Assembly: GCF_003390335.1 (NCBI RefSeq)
Contig: NZ_QUOU01000001.1
Coordinates: 2,480,001 to 2,544,000 of the forward strand
Reading direction: 5' to 3'
Length of the DNA: 64,000 bases
From: Thalassotalea euphylliae
GTDB lineage: Bacteria > Pseudomonadota > Gammaproteobacteria > Enterobacterales > Alteromonadaceae
Under the pieces are notes generated by a model. It saw nothing but the letters and a program-made list of their open reading frames with translations, did no database searches and was not told the origin of the DNA. A program made the position numbers and the translations under genes. This document shows positions 60,788-64,000 of this stretch, in pieces (position 1 is the stretch's first letter; every line of letters begins with the position of its first letter).

Positions 60788-61091
60788 TTAACACCTCAAT
60801 ATTGGAACATTGTCCTTTATTAAAGTGTCCGGCTCAATTAAACCAGTTCAACTTGCCAATAATAAGTGCCTTCAGCATATATAGAAGTGTAAACTGCTTC
60901 GCCATATCCGCCCCTAACTCTGTTACCATCACGATTAACTAAAGTCACTCTTAAATCATGCCCATCATAGTTTCTGTAAATAGAAAAACCGTATCTGTTA
61001 CAGACACTACTACCACCATGAGTAAAGCTTGCAATAGTCTTTTTAGTACCCAATTTTATACTCGTGTAGAAGTTCAGACCTGATCTAACGA

Positions 61092-62215
61092 TTACCAGTT
61101 TAGAACGGGTGTCCGTCAGGTTAGTTTGAACTTAAATTCTTTTCAGTCCAAACCGATTTACCATCAATGAGCGTTTCCATTGGCGTTCTGCCACAGCAGA
61201 TTTTACCCTGATGGGTTCGTTCATTGTTGTAGTATTCGAGCCATTCGTCCAGATCTTTTTGAAGCTCATCTAAGCTCATATACAAGCGTTTACGGAATGT
61301 TACTTGATAGAATTCCTGTAATATCGTTTTGTGGAAACGTTCACAGATACCGTTAGTTTGCGGTGATTTGACCTTCGTTTTTGTGTGATCGATATCGTTA
61401 ATTGCCAAATACATTTGGTAATCGTGATTCTCGATTTTTCCACAGTATTCCGTGCCACGGTCAGTAAGAATACGTAGCATAGGAAGGTCATGAGACTCGA
61501 AGAATGGCAACACCTTATCATTGAGCGTATCAGCCGCTGTAATCGGTGTTTTCATTGTATAAAGTTTAGCGAAAGCAACCTTCGAATAGGTATCAACAAA
61601 CGTCTGCTGGTAGACACGGCCAACACCTTTAAGATTCCCCACGTAAAACGTGTCCTGTGATCCTAGATAACCGGGATGCGCGGTCTCTATTTCACCGCAA
61701 GCCTCATCGTCTAGCTTCTTGCGCTCAAGTGCCTGAACTTGGCTTTCGGTGAGTATAATGTTTTCTTTCGACACCTTGTCTTCTAGGGCTTTTAAGCGAC
61801 CTTTGAAGTTGGCTAAGCCATGACGCAGCCAGACGGAACGAACACCACTGGGAGAGACGAAGATGCCTTGCTTGCGTAATTCATTACTCGCTCTGGTTTG
61901 CCCATGGGCAGGATATTCGACCGCGTAATCAATAACAGCCAATTCAATCGCTTCATCGACTCGGTTTTTAACATTAGGTACTCGACGGTTTTGATTGAGT
62001 AAAGCTTCAACGCCACCTTCTTCATTTGCTTGTTGATAGCGATAAAACGTATCGCGAGATACACCCATCACTTTGCAAGCTTGCGTAATGTTACCTAATT
62101 CTTCGGCTAAGTTGAGTAAACCGACTTTGTGTTTAATGACAGGATTGTTAGTATGAAGCATGAGAGTTACCTCTTTGTTTAGTTTGGATTAGACACCCTT
62201 AAACTAAACTGGTAA
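61092..62215 (-). mobile_element. IS481-family insertion sequence
   Basis: About 1.12 kb, ends TTACCAGTTTAG and CTAAACTGGTAA in inverted orientation with GGGTGTC inside each. No clear target duplication, suggesting flanking loss or rearrangement. Confidence 0.83.
61121..62161 (-). CDS. IS481-family transposase
   Basis: 346 aa. N-terminal HTH (NITQACKVMGVSRDTFYRY) and an integrase core with QQTFVDTYSKVAFAKLY, RILTDRGTEYCGK and SPQTNGICERFHKTILQEF (DDE). Intact. Confidence 0.94.
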   Translation of the reverse strand: MLHTNNPVIKHKVGLLNLAEELGNITQACKVMGVSRDTFYRYQQANEEGGVEALLNQNRRVPNVKNRVDEAIELAVIDYAVEYPAHGQTRASNELRKQGIFVSPSGVRSVWLRHGLANFKGRLKALEDKVSKENIILTESQVQALERKKLDDEACGEIETAHPGYLGSQDTFYVGNLKGVGRVYQQTFVDTYSKVAFAKLYTMKTPITAADTLNDKVLPFFESHDLPMLRILTDRGTEYCGKIENHDYQMYLAINDIDHTKTKVKSPQTNGICERFHKTILQEFYQVTFRKRLYMSLDELQKDLDEWLEYYNNERTHQGKICCGRTPMETLIDGKSVWTEKNLSSN

Positions 62216-62284
62216 CTCTCTCTTTTGAAAGTGAAATGTCAGATCAGATTGAAACTTCTATAGATTATCATTTCTTTACTGTGT

Positions 62285-62545
62285 ATGATGCTAGCGGCCG
62301 CGCCTTTCACTCCAGCAGTTGGTATTTCATTGCTAATGTTATTGGTAGCTGGTTTCATTGGTTCAAAAGGCTACCTTCAATCGAGTTTAACCTTACTGTT
62401 AATAAATACTCTTGCCGTTATCGGAAGTCCAGGCATTGATATATCAGATATTAATACACTTATTTCGGTGCTAATACTCTTTCCTGTTTCATTTGGTGGT
62501 GTTTTAATCGGTGTAAGGAAATTAAGTTTAAAGGCTGGTACGTAA
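62285..62545 (+). CDS. Small membrane protein of unknown function
   Basis: 86 aa with three hydrophobic segments (11-27, 32-46, 60-77). A stop lies just upstream at 62261, so it is not the tail of a larger gene. There is no clear ribosome-binding site. It lies between the IS481 element and the degenerate attC, as the last cassette gene might. Confidence 0.45.
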   Translation: MMLAAAPFTPAVGISLLMLLVAGFIGSKGYLQSSLTLLLINTLAVIGSPGIDISDINTLISVLILFPVSFGGVLIGVRKLSLKAGT

Positions 62546-62570
62546 AAAGGCGCTCAAAGGGCGCTTAGGT

Positions 62571-62700
62571 ATGTAACCTCAAGTAGACACAGTTTTTCAT
62601 GCGCGTTCGAAGGCATGCACACAAAGCATTTCGGCGCGATTCCCACGCTTGGCTGTTAGTTGCGCTGACAAAATATAGCCGTTTATTTCAGGTGTTAGGC
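62571..62700 (+). other. Degenerate attC-like site
   Basis: ATGTAAC (62571-62577) as R'' and GTTAGGC (62694-62700) as R', with CGCTTGGCTG and ATATAGCCGTTTATTTC in between as in the array sites, but with a disturbed stem. It marks the decayed right end of the array. From 62701 to 63217 no intact gene is seen. Confidence 0.55.
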
Positions 62701-62984
62701 ACATTCAAAGGTTAGATGCGTCGATAGGCTTATCGTTCAGAGTTTACCTTGTTTAATCTCGTAGTTTCACAATGTACGCACCAACAATACTCAAATCTTC
62801 GTATTTGCTTTAGGCAACGGCATAACCTATTTTTAATACTCAACTGGGCGCAGGTGATTAGTATTGCAAATGGCTACTTTAACTGCTCGATGCATTCAAC
62901 TGATTAAGCATGCAAAAAATATTTTGCTGGCCGTAAAGGCGCTGTCGGTATACTTATTCCCCGACAACAGAGCCTCCTATATTC

Positions 62985-63139
62985 CTCAAAAGTGGGGTTC
63001 ACGGTGAGCCATATGATGGAACATACTTAGGTGGTACTCCGCGTAGACAAGATTGGGCGGTTGCCCAAGGTGGTTCAAGGCAATATAACAACTTATCATA
63101 CCTTTCAACACTGACATTACTGTGCCTTAATTCCGCCTA
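62985..63139 (+). pseudogene. Possible coding remnant
   Basis: A short open stretch reading about EPYDGTYLGGTPRRQDW and AQGGSRQYNNLSY without a start codon or family match. It may be a decayed gene end at the array/chromosome border. Confidence 0.25.
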
Positions 63140-63217
63140 ATTTATTCCTGATCACCTTGATTACAGCTGTAATGAAAAGCTGAATATCAGCTTATTGACA
63201 ACAACTAAGCCGCAGCG

Positions 63218-63988
63218 TTAATCAAGCGGAAACAGTAAATCTGTTCGAATAATATATTTAACGCCACGGGTAATTGGCTCTGAGCTATGCACGCAGTGTA
63301 GCGGATGCATACCATGAGGGAAACACAGCACACTACCTGCTGGTGTTCTGACATTAACTTGCCTTGCTGGTTGACCTCGTTGGGCGGGCTTGTTCGGCTC
63401 GACATCGTTCACCCAAAATTGCGTATCGCCCCCCTCAAAATCATCAGACAGCAGCATTAAAAAAGTCATTTGACTATAACGATCGTCAAACGCATTTTGT
63501 ACATGAACACCGTCAATTAATTTACTGCCCGGCCATGAACCATCGGTATGCGGTTTGAAGAAATCCCCTTCGCCGTATTTGTAGAAACGAAAACGCTGGT
63601 TAATACCGAGCGGCACTAACCCACCGATAGCTTCAATACCAGACGCTAACAAACCTCGGCAGCGCTGCCATATCAAAGACTCGGTAGTGTCGTCGGTCAG
63701 CCAAGTTAAGCTATCGTTATGGCGAATATGGCGCGGCAGCGATACCGCGGCGTCTTGGTTAAAACCCAAAGTTTCAGCGATATCAATTAAACGGCGACAC
63801 TCGTCGCGAGATAGCACATTCATTATTTGAAATGCACCCGGCACTTGAGGCACTGGCACCAAATGAGCACGGCTTGTTGACTGTGCACTTAATTCAGCGG
63901 GGTTTTCAACTTTGTTGCCCCACAGTGGAATATTATCGTTCTCTGCACCTTGCTCGTGCTCAATAACGTAAAAGCCTTTACCTAACAT
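63218..63988 (-). CDS. Prolyl-4-hydroxylase-like 2OG-Fe(II) oxygenase
   Basis: 256 aa. FYKYGEGDFFKPHTDGSW supplies HxD, MHPLHCVHSSEP the distal His, and GVKYIIRTDLLF the residue that binds 2-oxoglutarate, all near the C-terminus as in P4H domains. The first 50 residues are not part of the domain. Such proteins hydroxylate proline or other residues; the target is unknown. It starts 12 bp from the window edge, so operon context to the right is not visible. Confidence 0.87.
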   Translation of the reverse strand: MLGKGFYVIEHEQGAENDNIPLWGNKVENPAELSAQSTSRAHLVPVPQVPGAFQIMNVLSRDECRRLIDIAETLGFNQDAAVSLPRHIRHNDSLTWLTDDTTESLIWQRCRGLLASGIEAIGGLVPLGINQRFRFYKYGEGDFFKPHTDGSWPGSKLIDGVHVQNAFDDRYSQMTFLMLLSDDFEGGDTQFWVNDVEPNKPAQRGQPARQVNVRTPAGSVLCFPHGMHPLHCVHSSEPITRGVKYIIRTDLLFPLD

Positions 63989-64000
63989 ACAATGACAACC

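Larger units (their letters stand above)
59623..60850 (-). mobile_element. IS3-family insertion sequence, type 2
   Basis: 1228 bp; ends TGTTCTGG... and ...CCAGTTCA with shared AGCCGGACACTTT. The 3-bp duplication ACT is at 59620-59622 and 60851-60853. Confidence 0.9.
59553..61091 (-). pseudogene. Remnant of an unknown gene split by IS3 and cut by IS481
   Basis: Removing the IS3 element at 59623-60850 and one ACT joins YYWQVE to NKTTTGSTYGGMAYEVISNN and a stop at 59553. Upstream the frame stays open through VRSGLNFYTSIKLGTKK to the edge of the IS481 element at 61092, so the N-terminus is lost. Beta-rich, Gly/Tyr/Ser-rich; family not recognised. Confidence 0.65.

Noticed and set aside
46844..62161. 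Integron integrase among the recombinase genes
   Set aside because: All recombinases in the array are DDE or DEDD transposases; none shows tyrosine-recombinase R-H-R-Y motifs or the IntI patch.

Overview
The window reads as a chromosome segment of a marine gammaproteobacterium, most likely of the order Alteromonadales. The evidence is AT-rich DNA, a TonB-receptor/flavin-halogenase/SapC locus, ExoP-like glucan utilisation genes, and a large integron cassette array with long attC sites. The genus is inferred and cannot be fixed from this sequence alone.

Region 1 (1-12.3 kb) holds the end of a TonB-dependent receptor followed by a tight + strand operon: two flavin-dependent halogenase-like proteins, a SapC protein, a JmjC/cupin-8 protein and a DUF6445-type 2OG-Fe(II) oxygenase. 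A HIT protein follows on the minus strand. Then come a minus-strand pair, a GH3 glucosidase lipoprotein and a GluP-type sugar permease. Region 2 (12.3-16.3 kb) is the divergent sugar locus: GH1 beta-glucosidase, GPH-type sugar symporter and LacI regulator. Two LacI-type operators lie between the divergent operons beside a MITE whose ends match the IS630 found further right. Region 3 (16.3-25 kb) carries a Xre/RES toxin-antitoxin pair, a TetR-controlled RND efflux pair and a CapA-like protein.

Region 4 (25.2-56.1 kb, with a degraded tail to 62.7 kb) is a cassette array with 37 recognisable attC sites, all in the same direction, and no integron integrase. The head of the array still shows a perfect LexA box and a GTTAGG junction, so it looks like an integron platform that has lost intI. 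Cargo includes a Tlde1-like peptidoglycan-attacking effector with a membrane partner, three other two-gene cassettes resembling effector-immunity pairs, BrnT/BrnA, an Mrr-like endonuclease, a GIY-YIG/T5orf172-like protein, proteins with a HEPN-like R-x5-H motif, a MATE-like transporter and several small membrane or secreted proteins. Thirteen cassettes have no sizeable gene. They fall into three sequence families that appear to share one RNA architecture, and the largest family also carries a conserved 22-23 residue micro-ORF.

The array is heavily invaded by insertion sequences: IS630, ISL3 (two copies), IS256 (two types), IS3 (two types), IS110 (two copies), IS1111 and IS481. Several host genes can be rebuilt exactly by removing the insertions. 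The IS110 and IS1111 elements sit inside attC sites, and their non-coding segments contain short matches to the attC target, as expected of bridge/seek guide RNAs. Region 5 (62.7-64 kb) returns to ordinary chromosome with a prolyl-4-hydroxylase-like 2OG-Fe(II) oxygenase.
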